DNA of 64,000 nt from Caenorhabditis remanei (GCF_010183535.1 NC_071333.1:13762587-13826586); one strand, 5' to 3'; positions 9,412-22,102 are shown, counted from the first letter of the stretch. Numbers and translations: made by a program. The notes: a model not told the origin generated them from the sequence alone.

Positions 9412-10427
9412 TGAACAATTTCTATTATATGTTTTTCTACTCGCACTTTATTTCAGAGTTTCACAGAAAAAATAATATCAGTTTTGCTTTTACAGTTTTA
9501 TATTTAGTAGTTCGTCCTCCGTTCAAAGATTCTGTTTTAGAATTAATACAGAGTACTTTCAGAAAAAAATCGGAATGAAATCAATAGAAACTTTTTTCAA
9601 CTAGATATCAGATGTTTGCTCCTTGGATTCAAAATGGTCCTTCCGATGTCTGGCTAGACGATGGTTAGACGCCGGAATCTTCGTTTCTCCATTGGTAGCA
9701 GAACTCTTCGCATGATTAGGAAAAACGTGACACAATTACAAAGAAAATACAAAGTTCATACTCTGAAATAAATTCACCACACATTTGTAATTGAAATTAG
9801 TGAATTATTATCAACTTTATCTGTATCTCGCCAATATAGTTTTGCAGGTGAATTATTTGTCTGCGGTTCACCATGACGCACAATTGCGGACCATAGCCTA
9901 ATAACTGTATGTCCTTCAACATTTATCTTATCTCTTTTTCACAACTTCCAAGAGAAATAGATAATTTTCTGAAAATTGATTTCCTTTTGCTCATATTCAG
10001 CAGTTCAGATTGATTTTCAGAAAGCCACGTATGAAAAACTATAAATTCTCTTATGCTGACGTGTGTTAGTAATAGGAATAGTGAGGGTCGGAAGAGGCGC
10101 AGAGAAACTACAGCACAAACAGACGTCGACGTCCGCTATTCGCATTGGTTATCGACTCTTTTTCCCGTCCCACACCCCGATTGGCCACGATTTTATTCAA
10201 CTTTTAAACGTTTTCCCAACCCAATTGAATGCCAAAACATGTCTGCCTAGTAGTGTTCTGAAGAGAAAGTAATTGCCATATTGGAAACAAATAATTTCTG
10301 AACTAGTCTACTTGACCTAGTTAGAACACCAATTTGTCATGTGTTTCTTCTTCTTCTTCTGTTTCGTCTTCAAAACGCACTTTTTCTAAATTCTCATGTT
10401 ATTTTTTTCAGATAATTAACCGACAAT
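9412..10427 (+). other. Spacer and dnj-7 upstream region
   Basis: There is no convincing gene here. An open minus-strand stretch (about 9604-9708) reads protein-like but lacks a good acceptor. The last 400 bases before the dnj-7 ATG carry UPR-type motifs and CCAAT boxes. The sequence just before the ATG ends in ttttttcag (10403-10411), which may be an SL trans-splice acceptor or the end of a 5'UTR intron. Confidence 0.5.
10057..10189 (+). promoter_or_regulatory. Cluster of UPR-type elements upstream of dnj-7
   Basis: TGACGTG at 10057-10063 matches the XBP1/ATF6 element core. Two adjoining GACGTC palindromes lie at 10122-10133. ATTGG (reverse CCAAT) is at 10144-10148, and ATTGG abuts CCACG at 10180-10189, an ERSE-II-like arrangement lacking its one-base spacer. 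Such elements fit an ER co-chaperone gene. Confidence 0.45.
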
Positions 10428-13217
10428 ATGACGTTATATCAGCGGATGTTGATTTTGTGGTCAAGTTTATGTGGTAAGTTGCATCTAAATGTTGGATTTA
10501 TCGATTAAATCGTAAAAATTTTTCAGCCACAGCATTTGCGGGAACAGCTGAGGAAGTCGCAAAACATCTGGAGTTGGGAAGTCAGTTTTTGGCCAGAGTA
10601 AGTTCACTGAACACAATTTTTTTCTAAACTAAACAATTTTGTTACAGGCGCAATTTGCCGATGCACTGACACAGTACCACGCTGCTATCGAACTTGACCC
10701 GAAGAGTTATCAAGCAGTATACCGACGAGCTACGACCTACTTAGCAATGGGACGTGGAAAAGCAGCAATTGTTGATTTGGAACGAGTATTGGAGTTGAAA
10801 CCTGACTTTTATGGAGTAAGTTTGTAGTTTTAGCCAAAAATGAAAACTGTGCTTCCAAAATCAATCTAAAACGTTGTGATTACTAGCCGAGTCGCTACTT
10901 TTGGTTTTTTTTCATTCGATACAAGGTTCCAATTATCTAAACATTAGATATTAGTTACAATAAACAAAGCAATTCAGGCTCGTCTTCAAAGAGCCAACAT
11001 TCTTCTAAAGCAAGGAGAGTTAGAAGCTGCTGAGAATGATTACAACATTGTGGTAAGCTGCGAAACCTGCTGATTTGCTTAAAAAATGAAATACGTTTTC
11101 AGCTAAACCACGACAACTCCAACACTGAAGTTCAGGAGAAAACTGCACTCATTGAACAACATCGACAACTCCGTCATCAAATTAAGTCAGCATTTGCTGG
11201 TGGAGATTGCTCGACTGTGGAAGAATACATCAATCACATTATTGAAGTCCAAGTATGGGATGCGTCGTTGTACAGAATGCGTGCAAAGTGCTTGGAGGAA
11301 CGAGGAGAGCTCAAGAAGGCCATTCATGATATGAGAATCGTGTCAAAGCTCAGTACTGATAGCACGGATACTATGTTTGATACGTCGAAGTTGCTGTACA
11401 CTGTTGGAGAATTGGAAGAATCATTGAAGTGAGTGATTTAGACCGTGCTAGTGAGATATCGGTGCAATGGTTATTAATCTGACAAGGAAAGTCTTTGGAG
11501 ACGGCACTTTCAAACGACCTATGACTACGGTTATAGGCATTTTCGAAACGGGAAGTCTATTTCTTCCATCAAAACCGGCTAAATGTCACTGCGAGCCGAG
11601 TTATGAGAGCTCAAACTTTTCATATGGTTAATCCTGTTAACGTGAGATTCCAAATGGGCGGTATATACGCCATCACGCAGTTCCATTTGTGTTCCCCAGC
11701 GGTTTACATGTGCTCGAACGTTAAAAATATGAGAATATCTTGCTTATACTATTTGCCGATTTTCGGAATTCCACGTGAAAAAGGTTATCCTTATGAAAAG
11801 TTTCAAATCTCATAGCTCGGCTCGCAGAGACATTTATTAGGTTTTGACTGCAGATATGGACTTGCCGTGGTCGAAAGTACCTACAACCAAATTTATAGGT
11901 CGTTTGAAAGTGGCGTCTCCAAAGACTTCCTTGTGTATCGAAATTTATTCCATTCACATAAAAATGTTTCAGTGTCATTCGAGAGTGTCTGAAACTCAAT
12001 CCAGACCACAAAAGCTGCTACCCATTCTACAAGAAGCTCCGGAAAGTAGTCAAATCCCTTGGTATCAACATCTTCATCAATTCGATATATCATTTCTCGT
12101 TTTTCAGAAACAATGAAGAAGAAGGTGGCCGACAGCGACTGGATGGCTTGTCTCGAGGAAGGACAAAAGACGATGAAATTCGACCCAACTCCTTCCGTGC
12201 AACTCAACGTCTTCAGAATCACAAATAGATGTCAGAGAGAAGCTGGACACATCAGTGAAGCCATTTCTGAGTGCAATCAAATTTTGGAAGAGGATCCATC
12301 AGATGCCGACATTCTTTGTGAGAGAGCTGAAGCTCACATTCTTGATGAGGATTATGATGCTGGTAATTTCTATTAAATCAATATTAACCTTTGAATACAA
12401 ATTCTGTTTTTCCAGCCATCGCAGATTACCAGAAAGCAACCGAAGTGAATCCAGAGCACCAAGATGCGAAACAAGGACTCGAACATGCGAAACGAAAGAA
12501 GACACAAGCTGGAAAACGTGACTACTACAAGATTCTTGGAGTGGGGCGAAAAGCCAGCAAGAGAGAAATCACAAAAGCCTACCGTAAGCTTGCACAGAAA
12601 TGGCATCCTGACAACTATTCTGATGAGGAGGAGAAGAAGAAGGCCGAGAAGAAATTCATCGACATCGCCGCTGCCAAAGAAGTTCTCCAAGACGAGGGTT
12701 AGTGTTCTTTACCGTAATTTCTTTGTTTAGATATGGAAACTGTTATTTAGACAGGATTGAACAGAATAGAGAGAATATCTAGCTGGCATAAAAATGGTAT
12801 CAGATCAACATTCTTACCCGGCGTGGTTGTATCATTGCGATCAGCCTTTTCCCTCATGACGTAGTGTCTGTACTATTCAGATCGTATCAAAACATTACGA
12901 ATCTGAACAAATAAGGAAATAGAGTCTTGTCTGAATGATTGGATTCTGGTTCTGATCATTTGATTCTTTTCAGAAAAGCGTGCCCAATTTGACCAAGGAA
13001 TTGACCCACTGGACCCTGAGGCTCAGAGACAAGGTGGACATCATGGAGGGTAAGCAGAAACGATAGAACCTGATACTAACATTGAAATTAGTTTATACAT
13101 TTTATTGAAAAATTTTGTTTCAGATTTGGTGGCGGATTTCCACACGGATTCCATCACTTCGGTGGTGGTCATGGCGGCGGTGGTGGTGACTATTCCTTCA
13201 AATTCAACTGGGGATAA
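10428..13217 (+). CDS. dnj-7: DNAJC3/p58IPK-type ER co-chaperone, TPR plus J domain
   Basis: Ten exons encode 493 residues: 10428-10473, 10527-10597, 10648-10815, 10978-11052, 11103-11428, 11973-12061, 12108-12362, 12416-12697, 12974-13049 and 13124-13217. The protein has an N-terminal signal peptide (hydrophobic, ending near A-F-A-G), then tandem TPR motifs over most of the length. The C-terminal J domain has the HPD motif (within exon 8, after W) and a Gly/His-rich tail ending K-F-N-W-G. Length and layout match p58IPK/DNAJC3, which binds unfolded clients in the ER lumen through its TPRs and passes them to BiP by stimulating its ATPase; the family also lacks a KDEL signal. UPR-type motifs lie upstream. 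Intron 5 is long because it holds a foldback transposon. The symbol rests on strong family identity. Confidence 0.95.
11482..11934. repeat. Foldback MITE (about 450 bp, near-palindromic) in dnj-7 intron 5
   Basis: The two ends are inverted copies. The 5' end reads caaggaaagtctttggag and the 3' end is its complement with one base missing. Homology between arms continues inward for about 160 bases (left to about 11650, right from about 11768), leaving a loop near 100 bases. There is no coding capacity, so it is a non-autonomous element. Target-site duplication could not be fixed. Confidence 0.85.
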
Positions 13218-14319
13218 GCACTCTACTGCGAAGTTACATCTACCTCCTAGGATTAATCTTGTTTTCTTTTTCTTTTCCCTCTCGACGCTTATGTGTTATT
13301 AACTATTGACTGAGATACATATGACTAGCTCGTTCCAAAAACTAGTCGGTGATATTTTAAATTTGCCTTTTTTGTCTAATTTAACAAACCAAATTTTCTG
13401 GGTCTTTTCGTGACTAAACAGGTTCAACTTTTGAGGGGAAACCTTGGTCTATTTTTGCTCTCATGTTGTGTGGCATCTTATATAATATTACTCAAAATCT
13501 TTTTATATTATGCCTGTAATGATTTCTGTGCATTTTGAACACTCTCAGTGTTGTTACGGATACTGTTTCCTTGTTTTCTGATTTTCGTCATTTCGCAATT
13601 TGAATCTTGTCTTGTTGCTTTAAACTAATAAATAATTTTTATTTGGTTTCTATGAAAACGGCGATGATTTCAAAACCTCAGCTGCTCGGCCTCGTCATTT
13701 CAGAAAACAATAGAATTTTCAGGTTTTCATTAGAGCGCGTTTGTGATCAAGGCCCTGGGCACAATAACAAGTAATTGTTCAAAACAACTCGACTTTATCG
13801 TCAACAAACAAAGCTCACACTACAATTGAGTACCAGCGTGATCTTCAATTTTGAAATACTCGTTTTACTTGTTTTTGAGTGACCGACAACACTTTCCCTT
13901 CTTTATTTCCATTTTTCCCGCACGACACAATGGCTCATTAATTATACAGAAAACCCGACTGTACACACAGTCACCCATCTATTAATTTCTCAGTGTGTCT
14001 GCGTCTTGCACTCTCTCACCATACACCTCTCGCCCTTTTCCCGCCTTTTCTTGCAGTCGCACAACTACGAGACGCTCTTTTCGGTTGCACACACACATAC
14101 ACACCCTCTTTTAGGGTTGTCCCTCGATACGTCTTCTTTCTTGTCTTCTTCAAAACTAGACTGTATTAACTTATCCTTGTTGGATATTTAAAGATTGTCC
14201 CCTTCATCCTCCCAATCAGTCTGTCGCTTTTCTCATTTGGTCATCCTCCCCCAATCCGTTTCTGATGTTCAACGTACTTACCTTGACTCATCTCATTTCC
14301 AGCACTTCAACACTAAACA
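13218..14319 (+). other. dnj-7 3'UTR and promoter region of the sugar kinase gene
   Basis: It holds the dnj-7 3'UTR to about 13650 and then pyrimidine-rich sequence up to the kinase ATG. An acceptor-like ttttcag is absent just before the ATG, though atttccag lies at 14294-14301. No other gene is seen. Confidence 0.5.
13627..13632 (+). terminator. Polyadenylation signal of dnj-7
   Basis: AATAAA is about 410 bases after the dnj-7 stop and precedes T-rich sequence. Confidence 0.55.
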
Positions 14320-17300
14320 ATGGACCTCTACGGCGAAAACTACGTTCTGACAGTGGACATCGGCACAACGACCATCCGTTCAGTACTGTATGACTCGAAT
14401 TGCGAAGAACGAGGCAGTTATCAAGAAAAGGTATGAGTTTCGAATCAAATTCTAATCAGTTTGGTGTGGTAATCGTATGTAATTCGTTGCAGGTCAACAC
14501 TATCTACTCTACGGGAAACGATGATGAAGTTCTGGTCGAAATTGAGCCGGAGCAATTGTTTCAACAATTTCTGCGGGTTATCGAAAGAGTTTGTGAGTTG
14601 GTTTAGGTCTTTCTATGCACTTGTTTCATATGTTGCAATCAAATGACAAGTGAGCACAAAATGATTAGTCACGTGGAGTGATCGCTGGCACTGTATCTAG
14701 TTTCGATGGGGGAAACTCTGAACTCTGTACAAATACCTGTAGAGTAAGCACGATTTTTTTTTTTATTGCCGCTTTTTTAAAATCAACTCACCCATTTTGA
14801 TGCAGACAGTAAACAAAGAACAATGATTATTTGATATTTGATATAAGAGAGGTCACGTTTCGATGATCGTCCAACGATTACGAGATCAAAAACACAGCAT
14901 GTCTGGTTAAACTTTTGTGTAGTAATATGATAGTAATAATAACTAAATATCTTATGACAGAGTTCACTTTCTGATCTGAGACAGTTTATCCACACCCTTT
15001 TCCGATTTTTGAAATAGATCTTTAAAGATACTGTACTTTAGTTTGACCGGTCAAGCATGGTGTGAAAATTTGATCGGGGACATAGGAAAACCGGTTGCAA
15101 ATTTCCAAAAGATCAGCGAAGCCAAGAAATTGCAATGCTGACAAATCAGAATAAACGAGCGGAATAAGAAATTCGAGTCCTCCAAAAAGCCACACCTAGT
15201 TCTTTGATTTGTTGAACTGACAGCAGCTGTTCCACATTCTATATATGGCTATCCCATCTTCTTATCATTAAACGGTCTTGGTCAGAAGAAACTGGTGTTG
15301 GTGTTCTCTGTGATACTAGTGTCTAGTTCAGTGTGTGATGGGGTGACTCTTCCGAGTTGACTTTTTGATAAAACGCAAAGTCTATTTTCAGATAAAACCC
15401 TCCCACCCAATGCACATGTCAATGTTGGTCTTTGCACTCAACGAAACTCGATTGTCCTTTGGAACAAGTGAGATAATAGTGCAAATGGTGACTAAACTAA
15501 ATTATAACATGATTCAGAAAGACAAGAAAGGAAGAGACACGGATTATCTGCTGGAACGACAAAAGAGCCAACAAAACATGTCACCAACTCAATAACTCTT
15601 TCATTCTGAAAGGATTGAACATTGCTGGAGGAGTACTTCACTTCCTCACCAGGAAAAACCGTTTCCTTGCTGCTCAACGACTCAAATTTCTCGGAGGAAT
15701 GGTTTCTCATAGACTCATCGTCACTATCAACAGATCTGAGAAGTTGAAAAGAATGAAAGCTGAAGGAGACCTTTGTTTTGGATCACTCGAGACATGGTTG
15801 CTGATGAGATCGTCAAAAAGCAATACGCTTTGTGTGGAGGCTTCGAATATCTCTCCATCCGGAATGTTTGACCCGTGGATTGTAAGATTCGACAAGTCAG
15901 AGACAAGTATCCTTACTTGACTAATTTGCAGGGCGCCTACAATCATATGATCATGAAGATCATCGGATTCCCAACTGATATGCTCTCTCCAATCGTCGAC
16001 TCAAATCTCAGTGACATGGCCAAAAAGCCGATCATCGACCGTTCACATATTGGAAGTGAAATGACAATATCATCAATTGTAGGGATACTAATTTTGGTGA
16101 ATAAAATTGGAATTTTTTTGTTCAGATTGCCGACCAACAAGCTGCAATGTTCGGATGCGGAACGTGGGAGAAAGGAGATGTGAAAATCACATTAGGAACT
16201 GGAACATTCGTGAACGTTCACACTGGAACGACTCCATATGCATCCATGTCTGGTGAGTAGTACTTTGTCATTACATTCTATATCTTTCTAATCTTTCTGA
16301 ACTGTCGCCGATTTTTGCCCCTCTAAGGGCGGCGTCGCGCAGATGCTATCTGGTGTTGATTTTTGTGAGAAATTCTTTTGTTGAATTGGAGGACACGATT
16401 TTTCTGATCTCATGTGATTTATGAAAAGACGTGTTTTGTGATTCTGACACTGAACTTTCAACGATGACAATTCTATGACTGATTTTATGTGATTTAGGAT
16501 TATATCCACTTGTCGGATGGAGAATTAACGGAGAAACTGATTTCATTGCCGAGGGAAATGCCCATGACACAGCTGTAATTTTACATTGGGCACAATCGAT
16601 TGGTCTATTCAATGATGTAACAGAAACATCCGATATTGCTATGTCTGTTGAGCATTCAAATGGAGTGGTCTTTGTTCCAGCATTCTGTGGGATTCAGACA
16701 CCTATTAATGACGAAACGGCTTGTTCCGGATTCCTCGGCATCCGACCAGACGCTACTAAAAAGCACATGTAAGTTTCAGAAATAATATGCATCTGAATAT
16801 GACGAAAAAGAACAATCTAAACATTTTTTAGTTCCGGCTTTAGTCCATTCCTCAGTATTAACCAGGAACCGTATGCATATCATGTTCTGCAAACCACACT
16901 AGTTTATTTTTGTAGCTTCGTAGTTTCCGCATCGTTCGCATAGTTTAAGAAATCAACTGAACTACATTCTTGTTACGAATCACAAAACCATTAGAAAATC
17001 ACCCGAAAAAAGTGAGTGATCAACACAAACTGTGGTTTCCAAATCGGTTTGATGTCAATTATATAGTTTGAAATCAAACAGAGAATTTCGGATTTCTGAT
17101 TACGCGCAAGACGCGTTTTCACTACATGTCGGACGTGAGAATTCGTACATTTTTCATTTTGGAATAAAACCCTACATGTGTGATACAGAAGGTGTATACA
17201 GTAAACAATACCACAACATAAGGGCACCAAGGAACCAACGAAACAGACACAACAATTCGGAAAAAATAGCTGATCAACTAGAAAAAAGTTTTGAAAATAA

Positions 17301-17745
17301 ACATGATTGTTTCAGGATCCGAGCTGTTCTGGAATCGATCGCTTTCCGAGTTTATCAAATTTACTCAGCTGCTGAGTCAGAAGTCTACGTAAACAAAAAC
17401 TCTCCAGTCAGGTAAAACAAAAATGTCAAAGATCACAAAATTCATAATATTGCTGTACATTTCAGAATTTGCGGAGGAGTGTCTAACAACAACTTCATTT
17501 GCCAATGCATTGCTAACCTTCTCGGACGTCCAGTCGAAAGAATGACCAAATCAGATCATGTTGCTGCACGTGGAGTTGCAATGCTTGCTGGTTACTCACA
17601 AGGACTGTGGAACAAGGAACAAATGAAACAACTTGTTACCATTGATGACGTCTTCACCCCCAACTTGGAATCCAGGAAAGGTCTTCTCAGAAGTTTCGAG
17701 ATTTGGAAGAAAGCAGTTGACCGTTGTCTTGGATTCTATCAATAA
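14320..17745 (+). CDS. FGGY-family carbohydrate kinase, GK5 (glycerol kinase 5) type
   Basis: Nine exons encode 523 residues: 14320-14430, 14493-14592, 15392-15467, 15518-15881, 15932-16078, 16126-16252, 16498-16768, 17316-17411 and 17466-17745. The N-terminal phosphate loop has D-I-G-T-T. A T-Q-R-N-S segment in exon 3 aligns with the family's conserved TQR motif. A-D-Q-Q-A-A-M-F-G with the following G-T-G-T-F, and a C-terminal I-C-G-G-V-S-N-N, are the ATP- and substrate-side signatures of FGGY kinases. Length and motif order agree with animal GK5, which phosphorylates glycerol or a related polyol, rather than classical GK. No signal peptide is seen, so it is likely cytosolic. The exon 5 donor is an unusual gtaggg, but phases are consistent throughout. 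Confidence 0.9.
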
Positions 17746-18139
17746 TTTTCAAAATTCACTAATATATATTCGGGTTATAACGAACATATTGATTTGATTA
17801 TCTGTTCATATTTGCCATTCACTAACACTAGCCATTTTTGTTCCTTGTACTTGATTTTATTTTTTACCGTTATTGTTTTTAACCCAGTCATATTGATACC
17901 GCCTCAAAGAGACTCACGCATTTTCATACAATGAAATATTTTTACCCACTAGCCCACACATTTCAAAAAAAGACGAGGGGTTTGGAGTGGTGTGAGTACC
18001 TGGTAGTGTCTGCACCACTTCGACCAAAAAACCCGGTTTGGTCAAAAAATGAGACAAGGTCCTTCGGAATATCCGGATCAAGTTACACCTCCGTCACATT
18101 CCTCGGGTTTGGAGAACCTTCATACTTTGCTTATTCAAG
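17746..18139 (+). other. Short spacer between kinase and channel genes
   Basis: About 390 bases hold the kinase 3'UTR and presumably the channel promoter. No other feature is evident. Confidence 0.5.
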
Positions 18140-21100
18140 ATGACCAACATCAGAATTGGTGCATTTCCGTTGGAGAAAGATGCGCAGACCTGTTTCGAAC
18201 TTCCGTCTTGTAAGCATCCAGGAGCGGAGGTTGAAATACTCAAAATGGTTTTTCGGTTGATTGGAGTTAATTATACAGTGGTAAGGTTTATTATTGGAAT
18301 GATAGAAGATCCGTTTTGTTTTAGATTGATGTCTGGAAAGAGTTTGGTGAAGTATATGATTTTGGTGCAAAACAAGCAGATGGAAATTGGTCCGGAATGA
18401 TTGGTCTACTACAGAAAGGTTTTTAGTTTGCATAGAATGAGAGACTTCTGTCAAACTTGTCACGGGCCGGACAGAAAATGTCACGGGCCGGGCCGAAAGT
18501 GTTTTCCTCGGCCTGTCGGCCCGCGGTTTTATATTCAACAGTTTTTTAAAACTGTAACCTTCAACAGAATTTTTTCAGTTTTTTTTTCCGAAAATGTTGA
18601 ATTTTTTTAAAATACATTTGATCCAGAGTTCAATAATAAGCTGGTTATGCCTCAAGAATGTTTTAACTTAAAATTTTGAAAAGTTGGTCAAAAATGTGTA
18701 CCTTTTCATGGAACCGAGCCCAGCATAGAAACCAATGACTATAACAAAACTAGTCTTTGAATTAAATAACAATCCATTTATCCTTATTTAGAAGTTGTAT
18801 CTTTCTTAAAATAATATTTCTTAAAATTCAATTATTTCATCATCATAACTCAAAAAATTATTGAAAAAAAATTCTAGTGAAAAAAAATTCAAAAATTCAA
18901 ATCCGGGCCGACCGGGCCGGGCCGGCCCGGCGGGCCAGCCTGGAATTTTGCAAGTATGATTCATAACTGTATCACTTTTTATATGTTCAAGTTCTTTGTG
19001 TCTCTATGACAGTAATCTGCATTTTCCTTACTATTCATTTTTTAAACAATTGCTGTAGGTGATGTTAAACTAGCTTTTCAGATCAGCTATCTATATATAC
19101 TGTGAATCAATTTTTATAACTTCCAGACAAACTCGACATGATTGGTCTCTCAATGAGAATTTCCTCAGACCGGGAAGAAGCAGTGCTGTTTTCCTATCCG
19201 ACACGAGTGTTCCAAGTAATACTGTTATTCCATATTCAAAAACCCCTCACATGTTATTTTCAGAGTGTTTTTGTTATTGCGCCCCCAACTTTTACCTGCA
19301 CTCGGCAGTTCATTTTCAATGCGTTTTCAAGAACTGTCTGGTTATTCATTGTGTTCTTTGTCCTACTTCTATATTTGAGCGATTTGTTGATCAATTACTT
19401 CAAACTGAAAGGTGTTCATCCAGATAAACCGATTCACAGACTTTTTCTTGACCTGTTTTCAGTAAGTTTTATGCAAACGTCAGGAAAAACACAAACATTC
19501 AATATTCAGACAAATATCAGTTTGTACAATATCAGTGCTCGAGTTCTACTACTGGTCATTTTGATCACAACATTTCTTTTATCTCAATTGTATCAAACTG
19601 ACATGTATGCATATTTATCTGCTCCCTTAACGTTTGCTATTCCTTTTCGCACCACTAAAGAAGCATTGGGTGAGTTTGCAAGAAATTCTGTGAATTTCAA
19701 CTTACCATTACACATTTACTAATAATTACAGATGTCGTTGAGAAAAAAAAGATGTACTTTGCGGCTTATGAGAACCAGACGTTTCTTTGTACTCAAAGTA
19801 TATGTAATCGTTATCAACAGGTGATCAAGAAAAATCCAGTGAGGAGAGCTTTCAGAGAGAAGGAAGTCCAAAATTTGATCACGTTAGTTTTATGTTATGA
19901 ACTTTGACAATTTATTTTCCTTCTCAAATTCAAATCAACAACTAATTTTTTTATGTGGGTTTAAATTTGAGCCAAATCTGTAGAATGTAGTTTTAGCAAT
20001 CTTTCAAGAGAATACATTCCTGTGAATAGATCATTTAATCCGATCCCTTATTTACGTATTAACTTCACAGTTTTTGTATATCTGTGCAATCCCACGCTAC
20101 CTTAATCCATCTTGCCACATGTTCGTATTTATATGCCCACCGATGTATTTATCTACGTCAAATTCGATAATTTGCATACAATGTAAAGCATGGTAGCAAA
20201 CAGGGTGGTGAGGAAACGATGTCTGTGTCTACTCGAATGCGCGAGTAGTCGGTTTGAAGAAGACGAGTGTGGTGTGCTGTTTGCATATAAATTATATACG
20301 TGTTTCCGTTGGTCCCGAACCCTACTACAACCCGTCTTCCTCCTTCGTTTTCAATACCAAGACGAATTGGGCGCACAGCTGGTCCTTACATCTGTCAGGT
20401 TGTGCCAGGGCCCAGAACCGTCACGAAAGCGCTTCGTAAACACTGTACAGAAGGTCGACAGACGGTACTGTACGCGGAGAGCAATGATTCATTGAAAATG
20501 ATGCGAAAACCTAATTACAGTGTATGAGATGAATATGTCCTAGGTTCTCTCGAACATGCCCCGGCTCATTCTCTTATTTCAAACAAGAATAGGTCATTGT
20601 AAATCTCCCTGACCGAAACAGGTGACTTTCACCTGCTGTCTCGTTGAATTAACAAGAAATGAAAACGCGAATAGGTATTGAGAATGAATGTCATTTTCTG
20701 TTTCCCATGACGTGATGAATTATTGAGCAAAAAAGACAAATGTTGGAGATAAACTGACTATATACATTCTGAGCACATAAATTTTGGTGATGAAATACAA
20801 CTACAGCTGATCTTTTTCCAGAAACGGAGGGATATATCAATCAACTGTGGATAGTGCACTTTTGCCAGGACAGCTTTCATGGCTAAACGAGAAACAAAAA
20901 TATTTGATAATTCGAGATGAAGATGCGCCATCTTACTATGTTGCATATAGTTTCTCAAAGAAATACAAAAAAATGGTGGACAAATTCAATAGTGCATTAA
21001 TTGAAGTACTCCCAGCAGTGTCACTTATTACCACAGGGCATGGGTACAACACAAGAAAAATTCCATTCGAAGTAAGTGATCTACAGATTTATGGTATCTC

Positions 21101-21428
21101 GAGTGTTGTTCACAATAAAATATAAAATCACTGAGCAGAGCATTATTTGAACGTTCAATATTTCAAAAACATGATTCACCAGTAATCAATCTTATGATCT
21201 TAAACATACAACACATGCTTTTTATAGATTCGAACTACTAACCCGAGGTCTCCGTTATCAATCAACAATCATCTTTGGCAACTGTTTCGCAGTTTTATCA
21301 TCTCTTCATCTGTATGTCTTATCGTTTTTGGTCTAGAGGTTCTCTTTCACTTTCTACGTAGTTTTCGTTTTTCCAAATCTTATTCTCTTGCATTATTCAT
21401 TTCGCTGAACTTTCTCATCGTTCTTTGA
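18140..21428 (+). CDS. Ionotropic glutamate receptor-like (IR-type) channel subunit
   Basis: Seven exons encode 443 residues: 18140-18280, 18325-18418, 19127-19215, 19264-19669, 19732-19882, 20822-21071 and 21228-21428. The protein has no amino-terminal receptor domain. It starts within a ligand-binding S1 lobe (N-W-S-G-M-I-G-L-L, then S-D-R-E-E-A-V-L-F-S-Y-P, keeping the arginine that contacts the ligand carboxylate in glutamate receptors). M1 follows, then a pore-loop-like stretch (F-M-Q-T-S), M3 (ending Y-A-Y-L-S-A-P-L-T), S2, and a final membrane segment in the last exon. This matches nematode ionotropic-receptor-like proteins acting as ligand-gated cation channels in the plasma membrane. 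The ligand is unknown. Exon 4 contains an optional in-frame intron-like segment (19462-19509). AATAAA at 21436 would give a very short 3'UTR. A GC-rich repeat sits in intron 2. Confidence 0.85.
18457..18940 (+). repeat. Dispersed GGGCC-ended repeat, copy 1 (intronic)
   Basis: An AT-rich body of about 400 bases is bounded by GC-rich ends: tcacgggccggacag on the left and a run of GGGCC/GGCCC units on the right. Relatives in the opposite orientation lie at 38551-38776 and 45727-45800. It is inside intron 2 of the channel gene. Confidence 0.7.
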
Positions 21429-22102
21429 CAAAACTAATAAAAGAGATTAACTATTGCACTCCTCCGTTCACAATTGAAGAAAATACGAAAAACTGACAGA
21501 CACATGTGGTGTGATTTGATTTCGATGGATGATGACGCGGAAGCGGATGGACAACGCACGGATGACAGAAAAATAACGTGTTATAGACAAGAAACCGACC
21601 ACGTGTGCCTGGGTACGACCAGATTTTATGTCAGTTTACATCGGACTCTCCGGATGACAGAGGTGGGGTGATTTGGGGGTGACGAGATAAGAAATCGTTA
21701 TTGTTTCATGACTTGAGTCAGTGTCACATTCTGATTGACTACTTTCAACGGCTATCCTATCTTCTGTGTATTGAATGTATTCTAGACTTTGACTTTGTAC
21801 AAATAGAATGTTTCATGACTTGGGTGCAAAGACTAAAACAAACTTCTTTTCAAATGCAAATTTATTCGACAACCGTTTGCCCACGACAAGAAAAGTAAGA
21901 CGATCTGACCGGAGAGGCAACAAAAGTTTCTTATTTATTATTGACTGTCTATTGTGCACTTGTGAAGTGCCCGTTATGGCAAGCACGCCCTTTTCTTACC
22001 TTTTCACTCATTTCATTTGCTATCTTTTACCGTTCGAACTTTTCCCTATCTGTTTCTTTTTCTATCTCTTTTTTCTTTTCGACAATCAGTTTTTTTTTCA
22101 GA
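21429..22102 (+). other. Spacer and promoter of the saposin-like gene
   Basis: No gene is seen. The downstream end is pyrimidine-rich and finishes in ttttttttcag (22091-22101) one base before the next ATG, a likely SL trans-splice acceptor. Confidence 0.55.

Noticed and set aside
9604..9708. Minus-strand open stretch ending T-S-D-I-stop, possible last exon of a convergent gene
   Set aside because: It reads protein-like but has no good acceptor, no upstream exon and a stop a few codons before it.
14669..14743. 75-base cassette exon in the sugar kinase's second intron (acceptor gattag, donor gtaag)
   Set aside because: In the phase set by the preceding exon it contains a stop, and the flanking exons already join in frame to give the family motif.
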